IMG/VR virus record: IMGVR_UViG_3300043438_000246 | Coordinates: 1-64,000 of that record | Length of the DNA stretch: 64,000 nucleotides | From: a virus | Direction: 5' to 3' (one strand) | Part shown: one piece after another, positions 56,093 to 64,000 of the stretch | Layout: every line of letters begins with the position of its first letter | How positions within the stretch are numbered: position 1 is the stretch's first letter | The notes under the pieces: generated by a model | The model's input: only the letters and a program-made list of their open reading frames with translations | Databases searched by the model: none | Told to the model about the DNA's origin: nothing | Made by a program: the position numbers and the translations under genes

Positions 56093-57244
56093 ATGATAAC
56101 TGACACTGGAAAATCGATAATTGGTAAGTATTTGCTTGGACAGGCTCCAGCATACGCTTCATACATTGCCGTTGGCTGTGGGGCGCAACCACTTGAAACC
56201 GCAGACCCATACGGAGATTACTCTGAAAAACAAAATCTAGACTTTGAAATGTTTCGTGTTCCCATATCATCTAGAGGATTTGTAAATGACGGTGCAACAG
56301 AAAAACTAGTCCTTACAGCAGAATTGCCAACAGAAGAAAGATATGAGATTACAGAGATTGGTCTTTACTCAGCAGGATCAAACCCATCGGCTGGTGCCTA
56401 TGATAGCAAAACTGTTTTTGCATTTACACAGGGAGAAAACTGGCAATACCATACAGCAGTAGCAGCAACATCTATTCCCACAATTACAGAACCTCTTGAT
56501 GACCCATTAGATGATAACGTAATTGCAACAGCAGATCCAGTATTTCAAACAAATGCAGATAACTCAATTTTTTATAAATCTCCACGTCCAGAAAGATATG
56601 AACGTGCAAGATTTTTAAATAATATTATTTTAATTCAAGGAGATGACTCAGACTTAACTATTGATGCAAGTACTGGCGCTCCTGCTGGACACTTTGTTAT
56701 TGAGGCTGGATCTAATCACATACACCTAACTGGAGCAGATGTTAATTTTAGTAGAAACTCTCCGATAGATGAACTAAGGCTTGCATTTTCTATTATTAGC
56801 AAAGACGGAGATTCCGCATCAGTTCCAGATACAGTTAGAATATTAGTTGACTTTGCATCAACGGACTCAGAAACTCCAGATGAGTTTGCTAGATTTGAAA
56901 TTGAACTAGATAATGGAAATGGAAGCGGGGCAACATACGATTTTGCTGCTAACAGATATTATGTAGCATCTACACAACTACAAGAGTTATACCAGACACA
57001 AGGTTTTACTTGGAATGCTGTTACTGTAGTTAAAATTTATGCTTGTGCTATCGTATCAAATGTACCTTCTGATGACTACTATATTGCACTTGATGCTCTT
57101 AGACTAGAAAATATTGCAACAACAAATCCTTTGTATGGATTAACTGGATACTCGGTTGTAAAAAATACAGATGCAGAAACAATTGTTAAATCACCAAATA
57201 CAAGTAATTATATCGAATTTAGATTTTCTGTTGGGGTAACGTAA
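56093..57244 (+). CDS. Baseplate-type minor tail protein, 383 aa
   Basis: 'MITDTGKSIIGKYLLGQAPA' followed by YASYIAVGCGAQPL and 'YEITEIGLYSAGSNPSAGAY': the layout of tail proteins that start with a short beta module binding the tail tip ('I-x-E-I-G-L-Y'). A jelly-roll occupies residues ~190-350. TAATG-coupled to the next gene. Confidence 0.65.
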   Translation: MITDTGKSIIGKYLLGQAPAYASYIAVGCGAQPLETADPYGDYSEKQNLDFEMFRVPISSRGFVNDGATEKLVLTAELPTEERYEITEIGLYSAGSNPSAGAYDSKTVFAFTQGENWQYHTAVAATSIPTITEPLDDPLDDNVIATADPVFQTNADNSIFYKSPRPERYERARFLNNIILIQGDDSDLTIDASTGAPAGHFVIEAGSNHIHLTGADVNFSRNSPIDELRLAFSIISKDGDSASVPDTVRILVDFASTDSETPDEFARFEIELDNGNGSGATYDFAANRYYVASTQLQELYQTQGFTWNAVTVVKIYACAIVSNVPSDDYYIALDALRLENIATTNPLYGLTGYSVVKNTDAETIVKSPNTSNYIEFRFSVGVT

Positions 57245-57774
57245 TGGCTAATGAAACAATTAAAAAATTTAAGGTACCACTTACAGATATGCCACCAATT
57301 AGTAGCATAACTGAAGGATATGATTTAAGATATAGGGTTATATCATCAGATAAAAACAGAACTTCTCATTGGTCTCCAGTATATTTAATTCAGCCAGACT
57401 ACACATTTACTCCTGGAGTTATTGCATTTAATAAAGCGGGAAGCATTGCTAGCCTTGTATGGGACTCAGTTAGCATTAATAAAATAGATGGAGCAAGTAC
57501 TTATTTTATTAGAAAAGAATCTCAGTATGATTTTTGGGTAAGATGGGATAGAGGTGGAAGTAATGGTGATTGGTTATATAAAGAAAGATTGTCAACAACT
57601 TCTTTGTCTATTCCAGTTCCGTCTACATATACCGTAAACGGTGTAGTTCAACCAAGCCCACCAAATAGAATGAGTGTTGAAGTTTACCTTCCAGGATATC
57701 CAATTCAAAGATCAGATGGTGCTGCTGGAACACCGTTTTTAAAAGTTTACAGACTTCTCAATGAGACTGTTTAA
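57244..57774 (+). CDS. Minor tail protein with FN3-like fold, 176 aa
   Basis: 'YDLRYRVISSDKNRTSHWSP' followed by VYLIQPDYTFTPG is the pattern of a fibronectin-III-like strand pair ('Y-x-[LV]-R-Y-R-V'), often used in tail tips as a spacer or sugar binder. The C-terminus has 'PNRMSVEVYLPGYPIQRSDG'. Confidence 0.6.
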   Translation: MANETIKKFKVPLTDMPPISSITEGYDLRYRVISSDKNRTSHWSPVYLIQPDYTFTPGVIAFNKAGSIASLVWDSVSINKIDGASTYFIRKESQYDFWVRWDRGGSNGDWLYKERLSTTSLSIPVPSTYTVNGVVQPSPPNRMSVEVYLPGYPIQRSDGAAGTPFLKVYRLLNETV

Positions 57775-57783
57775 TGATATAAT
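57775..57783 (+). promoter_or_regulatory. Extended -10 promoter
   Basis: TGATATAAT overlapping the stop of the preceding gene; the ATG at 57793 is 9 nt downstream, with GGAGAG between. Confidence 0.5.
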
Positions 57784-57792
57784 GGAGAGATA

Positions 57793-58236
57793 ATGGCTAA
57801 AGTACCGCTACCAGAACGAGGACAACCTCTAGATTTAACATACATTTATCAATTAGTTGATACTGTTAATGATTTATCTACACAGGTTTCATCAGCAACC
57901 TATAACTATACAACAGTTGATACTATTTCTGCTGGAAAGCAGAGCATAAAAACATCTGAAGCAAGAGTTGTTGGTGGCTATGTAGAGGTTGCAAATAACT
58001 CTACAGTAAGTGCTGGAAATGAAAAAACATTTGCGTATGATTTTCCTTCAGATTTTAAGTATGCTCCAATTGCGTCCGCAACGGCGGTAAATATTGGAAA
58101 TACTCCAGCGGGTCAAAACGTTAATGTTATTTTAAAGAGTGTAACAACTTCAAGAGTAGAAGGCATTGTAAGATTTGGTGCATCTGGAGATCTTTCTCTA
58201 GCAGTCCACCTTATTATTATTGGTATACCAAACTAA
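57793..58236 (+). CDS. Minor tail protein of the 'MAKVPLPERGQPLD' family, 147 aa
   Basis: 'MAKVPLPERGQPLDLTYIYQ' is a conserved start of a small protein at the end of many tail modules; the rest is one beta domain (GGYVEVANNSTVSAGNEKTF ... LAVHLIIIGIPN) like a fibre head. Probably the last structural gene before replication genes. Confidence 0.65.
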   Translation: MAKVPLPERGQPLDLTYIYQLVDTVNDLSTQVSSATYNYTTVDTISAGKQSIKTSEARVVGGYVEVANNSTVSAGNEKTFAYDFPSDFKYAPIASATAVNIGNTPAGQNVNVILKSVTTSRVEGIVRFGASGDLSLAVHLIIIGIPN

Positions 58237-58249
58237 AGGGGACTGGGTA

Positions 58250-58438
58250 ATGCATTGTGGGAAATGCAATGGCAGAATGTTTGTTGACAGACAATATTCT
58301 AGCCAAATACATATTGAAACTTATTGCATCTGTTGTGGTTCAAGAAAATTCTTTCATCCACCTTCAGATAGCAAGGAGGGTAGATGGATTTTAAACCAAG
58401 AAAACTTGAGAGCAAAGACTACAATAGTCAGCCTGTAA
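58250..58438 (+). CDS. Zn-ribbon protein, 62 aa
   Basis: The ATG at 58250 follows AAAGGGGACTGGG; earlier in-frame starts would overlap the tail gene. MHCGKCNGRMFVD (C-x2-C) and YCICCGSRKFFHPP (C-x-C-C) about 25 residues apart form a rubredoxin-like zinc ribbon. Overlaps the next gene by 55 nt in another frame. Possibly a transcription or replication accessory factor. Confidence 0.65.
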   Translation: MHCGKCNGRMFVDRQYSSQIHIETYCICCGSRKFFHPPSDSKEGRWILNQENLRAKTTIVSL

Positions 58439-58929
58439 TTTCTGGAAACAAAAATATTTGGTTCCTTAATGGCGATTTAGTTAGACTGCATCATAGTTCA
58501 AGATCAACTGGTATGGTTTCTGTTTATAACATAACAAAAGATAGACTAGAAACATGTTTTCGTGCTGACTTTAGAAAAAATAGACAAAAGGCTTACACTG
58601 TAACAGAAACTGCTAAACTTGTCAATAGGCACAGAAAATATTTTCCATTATTAATTAAACGAGGAGTCATTCCTCCACCAATGGGTTCTCAACTAAACGG
58701 GGTACGTCATTGGCAAGTAAGAGCATACTACTCTGAATCGCAACTAAAAGAGATACGTGATATACTTGCAAGTATACATATTGGAAGACCAAGAAAAGAT
58801 AATTTAATAACAAACAATATGACTCCTACGAGTCAAGAGTTGACACGAAGAACTGGCGATGGTATACTGGTTTATACAAGAACTGAAGATGGAAGATTTA
58901 TTCCAATTTGGAATGAGAGCATTAATTAA
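58384..58929 (+). CDS. MerR-like DNA-binding protein, 181 aa
   Basis: AAGGAGGG precedes the ATG. Residues ~70-125 (YTVTETAKLVNRHRKYFPLL, then IKRGVIPPPMG ... WQVRAYYSESQLKEIRDI) have the MerR-type pattern: helix-turn-helix followed by a wing and a tyrosine-rich strand. The family is often found just before phage replication genes. It may control that operon or act at the origin; this is inference. Confidence 0.7.
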   Translation: MDFKPRKLESKDYNSQPVISGNKNIWFLNGDLVRLHHSSRSTGMVSVYNITKDRLETCFRADFRKNRQKAYTVTETAKLVNRHRKYFPLLIKRGVIPPPMGSQLNGVRHWQVRAYYSESQLKEIRDILASIHIGRPRKDNLITNNMTPTSQELTRRTGDGILVYTRTEDGRFIPIWNESIN

Positions 58930-59174
58930 TGGAGGCAATGGTGGAAGAAATTACAGAGAACGTTATTGAAAGACAAAACACAAAGGTATCTGCAACACTT
59001 GGATACACGCTTAATCTAGGTAACTTTCAATCACTAAGAGTTGATCTTGGTGTTGTTGATTATACTCGTGAGGGCGAGACAACAAATGAGGCCATGGATC
59101 GTATCTATGCATTTGTTGAAAACAAAGTAATCGAAAAAGTAAACGAAGCAAAAGCCGAAATCGTAGCAGAGTAG
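58929..59174 (+). CDS. Small conserved phage protein, 81 aa
   Basis: TAATG-coupled to the upstream gene (an ATG 9 nt further in is an alternative start). 'ATLGYTLNLGNFQSLRVDLG', VVDYTREGETTNEAMDRIYA and a Glu/Lys helix. The strand-helix layout ('G-Y-T-L-N-L-G-N-F-[QE]-S-x-[RK]') occurs in proteins adjacent to phage helicase genes; function unknown. Confidence 0.65.
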   Translation: MEAMVEEITENVIERQNTKVSATLGYTLNLGNFQSLRVDLGVVDYTREGETTNEAMDRIYAFVENKVIEKVNEAKAEIVAE

Positions 59175-59175
59175 A

Positions 59176-59484
59176 GTGGCTGAACGCAAAGACCGAATGG
59201 CTTTGCTCAGTCGCTACAACAAACTTTACTTGCAGAGATATGAGCAAAAGTCCAACATCAACTTAAATGTTGAGCAATGGGCATCTGATGCCCTTGTTGA
59301 ATCGTATGGGATTTCTGCTTGCTATGACTTATTGGACTATTACTTTGGTGTAGCGCAAGATCCTACTTGGAACTTCTTTGCCTACAATGCAGAAAAAATT
59401 CTTAATGGTAAACTTGATAAAGAGCAAGACGACACAGAACGTAAAGAGCGTAGGGTAAAAGCAAAGGAGTGGTTAAGTGAATAA
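59176..59484 (+). CDS. Possible helicase loader, 102 aa
   Basis: GTG start 1 nt after the upstream stop. Helical: 'LLSRYNKLYLQRYEQKSNIN', ALVESYGISACYDLLDYYFG, then a Lys/Glu/Arg-rich C-terminus ending WLSE. It overlaps the helicase start by 8 nt. Size, helicity and position fit small phage helicase loaders, but no clear family match, so this is inference from context. Confidence 0.5.
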   Translation: MAERKDRMALLSRYNKLYLQRYEQKSNINLNVEQWASDALVESYGISACYDLLDYYFGVAQDPTWNFFAYNAEKILNGKLDKEQDDTERKERRVKAKEWLSE

Positions 59485-60703
59485 TACAGAGGCAAAACTA
59501 ATCACTGCTGTTTTAACTGATAAACAAGTTCATGTTTTATTGCAGGCAAATGTTGATAATCTTCTTAGAACTCATAATGATGTATGGAATTTTATTAGAA
59601 ATTATTCAGAAGCAAACTCAACAGTTCCTCCAGTCTCGCTAGTTGTAGAAAAGTTTAGAGACTTTGTTCCAGCAGAGGGTATAGGTGCAACAAAGCACCA
59701 CCTAGATGAATTACAAGTAGAGTACCTTAACGATAGTCTAAAAGATATTATTCGTAATGCTGCTTCTGAAATACAGCAGGGCGAAGGTCCAAAAGCATTA
59801 GAACAATTGATTACAAAAACTTCAGAGTTAAAAAAGAATACATCTACTATTCGTGATATTGATGCTACAGATATAGACTCTGCTGTTGCATATTTTGAAA
59901 ATGTAAAGAAGCAACAAGCACTTGGTCATATTGGAATTAAGACTGGGCTTCCAGGATTTGATAACTACCTACCGTCTGGAATTATGCCAGGCCAGTTAGG
60001 AGTGTTCCTTGCTTACCCAGGTATTGGTAAGTCTTGGCTAGCACTCTACTTTGCTGTGCAGGCTTGGAAGCAGGGCAAGACTCCATTAATTATTAGTCTT
60101 GAAATGTCAGAAACAGAAGTTAGAAATCGTGCATTTACCATTATGGGTGAGGGTCTTTGGTCACATAGAAAACTTTCTAACGGTGATGTTGAAATGGATA
60201 TGCTTAAGAAATGGCATGAAAGCAAACTTCAAGGCAGGCCACATTTTCATATTATTTCAAACGATCAGGGTGGAGAAGTTACTCCTTCTGTAATTCGTGG
60301 AAAGATTGATCAGTACAAGCCAGACTTTGTTATTGTAGACTATCTACAACTTATGAGTCCAAATCAAAAGTCAGATAACGAAACGGTACGAATGAAGAAC
60401 CTTTCTCGTGAACTAAAGTTAATGGCTATTAGTGAAGAAGTTCCCATTATGGCTATTTCTTCTGCAACTCCAGATGATGCAAAAGATTTAAGCAGTGTTC
60501 CTACTCTTGGTCAAACATCTTGGTCTAGACAGATTGCCTATGATGCTGACTGGGTGTTAGCACTTGGTCGTGCTACCAATAGTGATATTATTGAGTGTGC
60601 ATTTAGAAAAAATCGTAATGGATTTATGGGAGACTTTTTAGTACAAGCAGACTTTGATAAAGGATATTACAGATACAAGGATTTTGAAGACAAAAATGGT
60701 TAA
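59477..60703 (+). CDS. dnaB: Replicative DNA helicase, DnaB type
   Basis: 408 aa. An N-terminal helical domain (1-150) precedes a RecA-type core. Walker A is AYPGIGKSW with K185, Walker B FVIVDYLQLM with D288, and motif 'LIISLEMSETEVRNRAFTIM' is the H1a-like glutamate. DnaB helicases unwind the fork as hexamers and couple to primase, encoded next with an 8-nt overlap. Slightly shorter than bacterial DnaB (about 470 aa), as usual in phages. Confidence 0.9.
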   Translation: MNNTEAKLITAVLTDKQVHVLLQANVDNLLRTHNDVWNFIRNYSEANSTVPPVSLVVEKFRDFVPAEGIGATKHHLDELQVEYLNDSLKDIIRNAASEIQQGEGPKALEQLITKTSELKKNTSTIRDIDATDIDSAVAYFENVKKQQALGHIGIKTGLPGFDNYLPSGIMPGQLGVFLAYPGIGKSWLALYFAVQAWKQGKTPLIISLEMSETEVRNRAFTIMGEGLWSHRKLSNGDVEMDMLKKWHESKLQGRPHFHIISNDQGGEVTPSVIRGKIDQYKPDFVIVDYLQLMSPNQKSDNETVRMKNLSRELKLMAISEEVPIMAISSATPDDAKDLSSVPTLGQTSWSRQIAYDADWVLALGRATNSDIIECAFRKNRNGFMGDFLVQADFDKGYYRYKDFEDKNG

Positions 60704-61619
60704 AGAATTATATACAACACAACAAATACACAGAGTTATAACTGGCGCAGGAATTGACATAGAGGCTGAGTATGGAACTGACTATATAATTTTTTGCCCT
60801 TATCATAATAATAATAGAACTCCAGCAGGAGAAGTTTCAAAAGAGTCTGGTTTATTCTTTTGTTTTGGATGCCAAACAACAAGAAGCCTAATTGAGTTAA
60901 TTATGCACATGACTAATAGAACATATTTTGAAACTGTTAGATTTATTAAGAGCAAAGAAACAGAAACAAACATTGAAGCAGTTGTTAACAAGGCTCTGCA
61001 TCAGATGCCTGACTTTGTTCAGTATGACGAACTATTAATTAAAAGATTAGGCAAGCAGGCAATTGATTCACCGAGAGCAATGACTTACTTTGAAGGACGT
61101 AGACTTACAAAAGAGTCAGTTATAAAGTTTGATCTTGGATACTCAGAAAAACAAGATTCTGTAGTTATTCCAATGCAGTCACCAGATGGTATGTCTATTG
61201 GATTTGTTGCACGAACTATTGAAGGCAAAGAGTTTAAAAATACTCCAGGTCTTCCAAAGAGTAAAATATTATTTAATCTTCACAGAGTAAAAGCATCAAA
61301 GATAGTTTATGTTGTTGAATCTTCTTTTGATGCTATCAGATTAGATCAAGTAGGTTTCCCTGCGGTTGCTACCCTAGGGGCAAATGTTTCATCAAGCCAG
61401 ATTGAACTTTTGAAGCGGTACTTTACAGGTGTCGTATTAGTAGCAGACAACGATGAGGCTGGAGCAATTATGTCTGAGAGGCTTACTGAAAAGATGGGCA
61501 ACTTGGTCACAGTTATTTCACCTGATAAAAAATATAAAGACATAGGCGATATGACAGATGATGAAATTAGAAAACTAGAGTTTCAGTTTGACAATGTTAT
61601 AGACTCTATGCTAAAATAA
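60696..61619 (+). CDS. dnaG: DNA primase, DnaG type
   Basis: 307 aa from the ATG at 60696, which overlaps the helicase stop. Zinc site C34-x2-H37 ... C56-x2-C59 (FCPYHNNN, FCFGCQTT) as in CHC2 primases. TOPRIM motifs with E208 (YVVESSFDAI) and D251/D253 (VLVADNDEAG). It makes RNA primers at the fork. It lacks the long C-terminal helicase-binding domain of bacterial DnaG (about 580 aa). Confidence 0.88.
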   Translation: MVKELYTTQQIHRVITGAGIDIEAEYGTDYIIFCPYHNNNRTPAGEVSKESGLFFCFGCQTTRSLIELIMHMTNRTYFETVRFIKSKETETNIEAVVNKALHQMPDFVQYDELLIKRLGKQAIDSPRAMTYFEGRRLTKESVIKFDLGYSEKQDSVVIPMQSPDGMSIGFVARTIEGKEFKNTPGLPKSKILFNLHRVKASKIVYVVESSFDAIRLDQVGFPAVATLGANVSSSQIELLKRYFTGVVLVADNDEAGAIMSERLTEKMGNLVTVISPDKKYKDIGDMTDDEIRKLEFQFDNVIDSMLK

Positions 61620-61646
61620 TAAAAACACTTATATAAGGAGAAAAAG

Positions 61647-62300
61647 ATGACTATTGTAAAGGGATTAAAAAATATCAACGCCCTAGTCGACAAGCCAAAA
61701 TACGAAGGTACTGGAACAAAAGTTCGTTGGGTTAAGTTAGCAGACGGACAAGCAGCAAAGATTAGATTCGTTAATGAATTAGATCAAGATTCAGCAAACT
61801 ATAATGAAGATCGTGGATTAGCAGTAGTGTGTTCAGAACACACAAATCCAAAAGACTATAAGCGCAAGGCAGCATGTACACAGGAATCTGAAGGACGTTG
61901 CTTTGGTTGTGAAATGGCACGTAAAGAGCCTAAGTCTGGTTGGAGAGCACGTCTGCGCTTCTACACAAATGTTTTGGTAGATGATGGAACAGAGGATGCT
62001 TATGTTGCTGTTTGGTCACAAGGCATTAGCAAGCAATCCGCATTTAATACAATTCGTGAGTATGCCCTTGAAACAGGAAGCATCTCAAATCTACAATGGA
62101 AGTTAAAGCGTAATGGTCAGGGAACTGAAACCAATTACACGCTTATTCCAAATGTACCAGATTCAGAGCCATTCAAGTGGGACGGTTATGAATTTTTCAA
62201 CCTAGATAAGGTTGTTCGTGAGGTTCCTTATCCAGAGCAGGAAGCATTCTACTTTGGATTCGACACTCCATCTGCTACCAGCACAAATATTGACTGGTAA
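61647..62300 (+). CDS. ssDNA-binding-like protein with zinc site, 217 aa
   Basis: 'WVKLADGQAAKIRFVNELDQ' (an OB-type opening), then C62-x2-H65, C77 and C85-x2-C88 (CFGCEMARKEP), then 'WRARLRFYTNVLVDDGTEDA' and YVAVWSQG. A zinc site inside an OB-like fold recalls gp32-type single-strand-binding proteins. Position between primase and polymerase supports this. AAGGAG precedes the ATG. Its C-terminus (TSTNIDW) is not acidic. Confidence 0.65.
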   Translation: MTIVKGLKNINALVDKPKYEGTGTKVRWVKLADGQAAKIRFVNELDQDSANYNEDRGLAVVCSEHTNPKDYKRKAACTQESEGRCFGCEMARKEPKSGWRARLRFYTNVLVDDGTEDAYVAVWSQGISKQSAFNTIREYALETGSISNLQWKLKRNGQGTETNYTLIPNVPDSEPFKWDGYEFFNLDKVVREVPYPEQEAFYFGFDTPSATSTNIDW

Positions 62301-62303
62301 TAG

Positions 62304-64000
62304 ATGAATTATGTAGGTTTGCACGTCCATACACACTACTCCTTAATGGATGGTGTTGCTACTCCAGAAGAATACGTTAACCGAGCAGTTGAACTTGGTA
62401 TGCCAGCATTGGCTATCACAGATCATGGTTCTTTATCTGGGCATAGGGAACTGCACCGTATTGCAAAAGCAAAGGGCATCAAACCAATTCTTGGCGTAGA
62501 AGGCTATATGACAAGGGATATGAATGACAAGAGAGCAAAGGCAGAACGTACTGATCCTCTTGATTTGAATTATCATCATATAGTTCTTCTCGCTAAGAAT
62601 CAAACAGGTCTAGAAAACTTAAACAAGATTAATGAAATTGCTTGGACAGAAGGATTTTTTAGTAAGCCAAGATTTGATTTTGATGTATTAAAAAAGTATA
62701 AAGAAGGACTTGTTGTTACATCTGGCTGCCTTAGTGGTTGGATTGCCAAGGCGGTAGAACTAGGTGAACTGGCAACTGCAAAGCGACATATGCAATGGTT
62801 TAAAGATGAGTTTGGTGATGACTATTATATTGAAGTAATGCCACACAACTCTGCTGAAATCAATAAAGGTATTATTGAACTTGCAGATGCTCTTAAGATT
62901 AAGATTGTTGTAACTCCAGACTGCCATCACTCTGATCCAAGTCAAAAAGAAATTCAAGAATTGATGCTTATTCTTAATACTCATGCTAAGTTGGAAAAAG
63001 ATGCAACTTATGAGAAGTCTAAGAAAAAAGAAACATTTATGGATAGACTTGATTATTTATATGGCGCAGACCGTATGATGAGTTTTAATAAGTTTGATAT
63101 ACATTTGCTTTCATATGAAGAGATGAAGGCTGCCATGCTAAAGCAGGGCATTGATCGTGAAGATATGTTTACATCTACTATAGAAATTGCCAACAAGGTA
63201 GAAGACTATGACATTAAAGAAGGACTAAATCTACTACCAGTGCAATATCCAAAGCCAGGTTTAGAGTTAAAGAAACTTGCTATGGAAGGACTTAAAGAAC
63301 GTGGTCTTGAGGGTAAGCAAGACTATATTGATAGACTTGATGAAGAGTTAACAATTATTAATGATAAAAACTTTGCACCTTACTTCTTAGTGGTTCGCAA
63401 CATGCTTAACTGGGCAAAGAAAGAAGACATTATGGTTGGTCCAGGACGTGGATCATCTGCTGGTTCTTTGCTTTGCTACACACTTGGTATTACAGATATT
63501 GATCCACTTAAGCACGGACTTTTGTTCTTTCGATTTATTAATCCAGAACGTAATGACTTTCCTGATATTGATACAGATATTCAAGATTCAAGACGTGATG
63601 AAGTTAAAGACTATTTAGTTAGACAGTATAGACATGTTGCATCTATTGCTACCTTCTTGCAATTTAAAGATAAAGGTGTTGTGCGAGATGTTGCTCGTGC
63701 ACTTAACATTCCATTGCCAGATGTTAACAAGGTTCTTAAAACCGTAGATACTTGGGATGACTACTGTGGTTCAAGAAATGCTGCTTGGTTTAGAGAAAAA
63801 TATCCAGAAGTAGAACTATACGGAGACCAACTCCGTGGTCGTATTAGAGGAACTGGTATCCATGCTGCTGGTGTTGTTACTAGCAAGGATCCAATATTTA
63901 AGTATGCTCCACTAGAGACACGCTCCGTGACTGGAAGCGATACAAGAATTCCAGTTGTTGCTGTAGATATGGAAGAAGCAGAAAAGATTGGTCTAATTAA
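62304..64000 (+). CDS. dnaE: DNA polymerase III alpha subunit, C-terminus cut by window edge
   Basis: 565 codons visible from the ATG at 62304. The N-terminal PHP domain has GLHVHTHYSLMDG and 'PALAITDHGSLSGHRELHRI'. The polymerase palm begins near residue 350 with 'MVGPGRGSSAGSLLCYTLGI' and the catalytic aspartates D421/D423/D425 in FPDIDTDIQD. 'GTGIHAAGVVTSKDP' follows. A C-family replicase in a phage is less common than family A or B; with helicase and primase it forms a near-complete fork set. Three nt separate it from the SSB-like gene. Confidence 0.9.
   Translation, partial: MNYVGLHVHTHYSLMDGVATPEEYVNRAVELGMPALAITDHGSLSGHRELHRIAKAKGIKPILGVEGYMTRDMNDKRAKAERTDPLDLNYHHIVLLAKNQTGLENLNKINEIAWTEGFFSKPRFDFDVLKKYKEGLVVTSGCLSGWIAKAVELGELATAKRHMQWFKDEFGDDYYIEVMPHNSAEINKGIIELADALKIKIVVTPDCHHSDPSQKEIQELMLILNTHAKLEKDATYEKSKKKETFMDRLDYLYGADRMMSFNKFDIHLLSYEEMKAAMLKQGIDREDMFTSTIEIANKVEDYDIKEGLNLLPVQYPKPGLELKKLAMEGLKERGLEGKQDYIDRLDEELTIINDKNFAPYFLVVRNMLNWAKKEDIMVGPGRGSSAGSLLCYTLGITDIDPLKHGLLFFRFINPERNDFPDIDTDIQDSRRDEVKDYLVRQYRHVASIATFLQFKDKGVVRDVARALNIPLPDVNKVLKTVDTWDDYCGSRNAAWFREKYPEVELYGDQLRGRIRGTGIHAAGVVTSKDPIFKYAPLETRSVTGSDTRIPVVAVDMEEAEKIGLI

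Noticed and set aside
58855-58870. TGGTATACT match inside the MerR-like gene
   Set aside because: It lies within a conserved coding frame with no gene start nearby; probably a chance match.

Overview
This window reads as part of the genome of a tailed phage with a long non-contractile tail (siphovirus type). The DNA is AT-rich and densely packed, with many TAATG or ATGA start/stop overlaps. Several protein families resemble those of actinobacterial phages: a gp88-type Cys-rich protein, a DUF2746-like membrane protein, tail assembly chaperones, and a MerR-like protein before the replication genes. Many genes start 6-9 nt after an extended -10 box, which implies leaderless mRNAs, and the left arm carries operators of CRP/GlxR type. 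I infer a low-GC actinobacterial host, perhaps a freshwater one. This is inference only, because no host marker gene lies in the window.

Left arm, about 1-7300. Short leftward operons of very small genes (17-106 aa, many with Cys pairs) surround one larger gp88-like gene. The operons are separated by regulatory gaps that share a set of parts: a leftward promoter motif TGTCAG-N10-TAnnnT, a TGTGA-N6-TCACA palindrome, DnaA boxes (TTATCCACA), the 9-mer CGACACGCC and GC-rich hairpins. From 5890 two near-identical sigma70-like promoters drive a rightward operon of six or seven tiny genes, one with a structured leader.

Tail-fibre region, 7500-27500. This holds small beta-rich virion proteins, a holin-like protein and an intergenic region with inverted repeats and a candidate small RNA. 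Three consecutive tail-fibre cassettes follow (10301-19559). Each has its own promoter, opens with a fibre protein, includes a Gly-rich adhesin-like protein and ends with (or nearly with) a short protein of one family. A bidirectional terminator and a convergent secreted lysozyme/transglycosylase gene come next, then more modular fibres (20353-27466). One of these is collagen-like and one has an Mtd-like N-terminus.

Metabolism and head, 27500-42060. A monomeric B12-dependent (class II) ribonucleotide reductase with all expected cysteines sits among structural genes with its own promoter. Then come a 1205-aa LamG-like minor tail protein, the portal, a fused XkdF-like protease/scaffold with a nested scaffold start, the major capsid protein, a 74-aa copy of the capsid protein N-terminal arm, neck and connector proteins, a tail terminator and the major tail protein. 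No terminase lies beside the portal.

Tail and replication, 42060-64000. A fused G-T tail assembly chaperone and a separate G paralogue come first, with no frameshift arrangement. They are followed by a 2482-aa tape measure protein, distal tail and baseplate-like proteins, a Zn-ribbon protein, a MerR-like protein and then a replication operon: possible helicase loader, DnaB-type helicase, DnaG-type primase, a Zn-containing ssDNA-binding-like protein and a DNA polymerase III alpha subunit cut by the right edge. I saw no tRNA gene, CRISPR array, integrase or insertion sequence.
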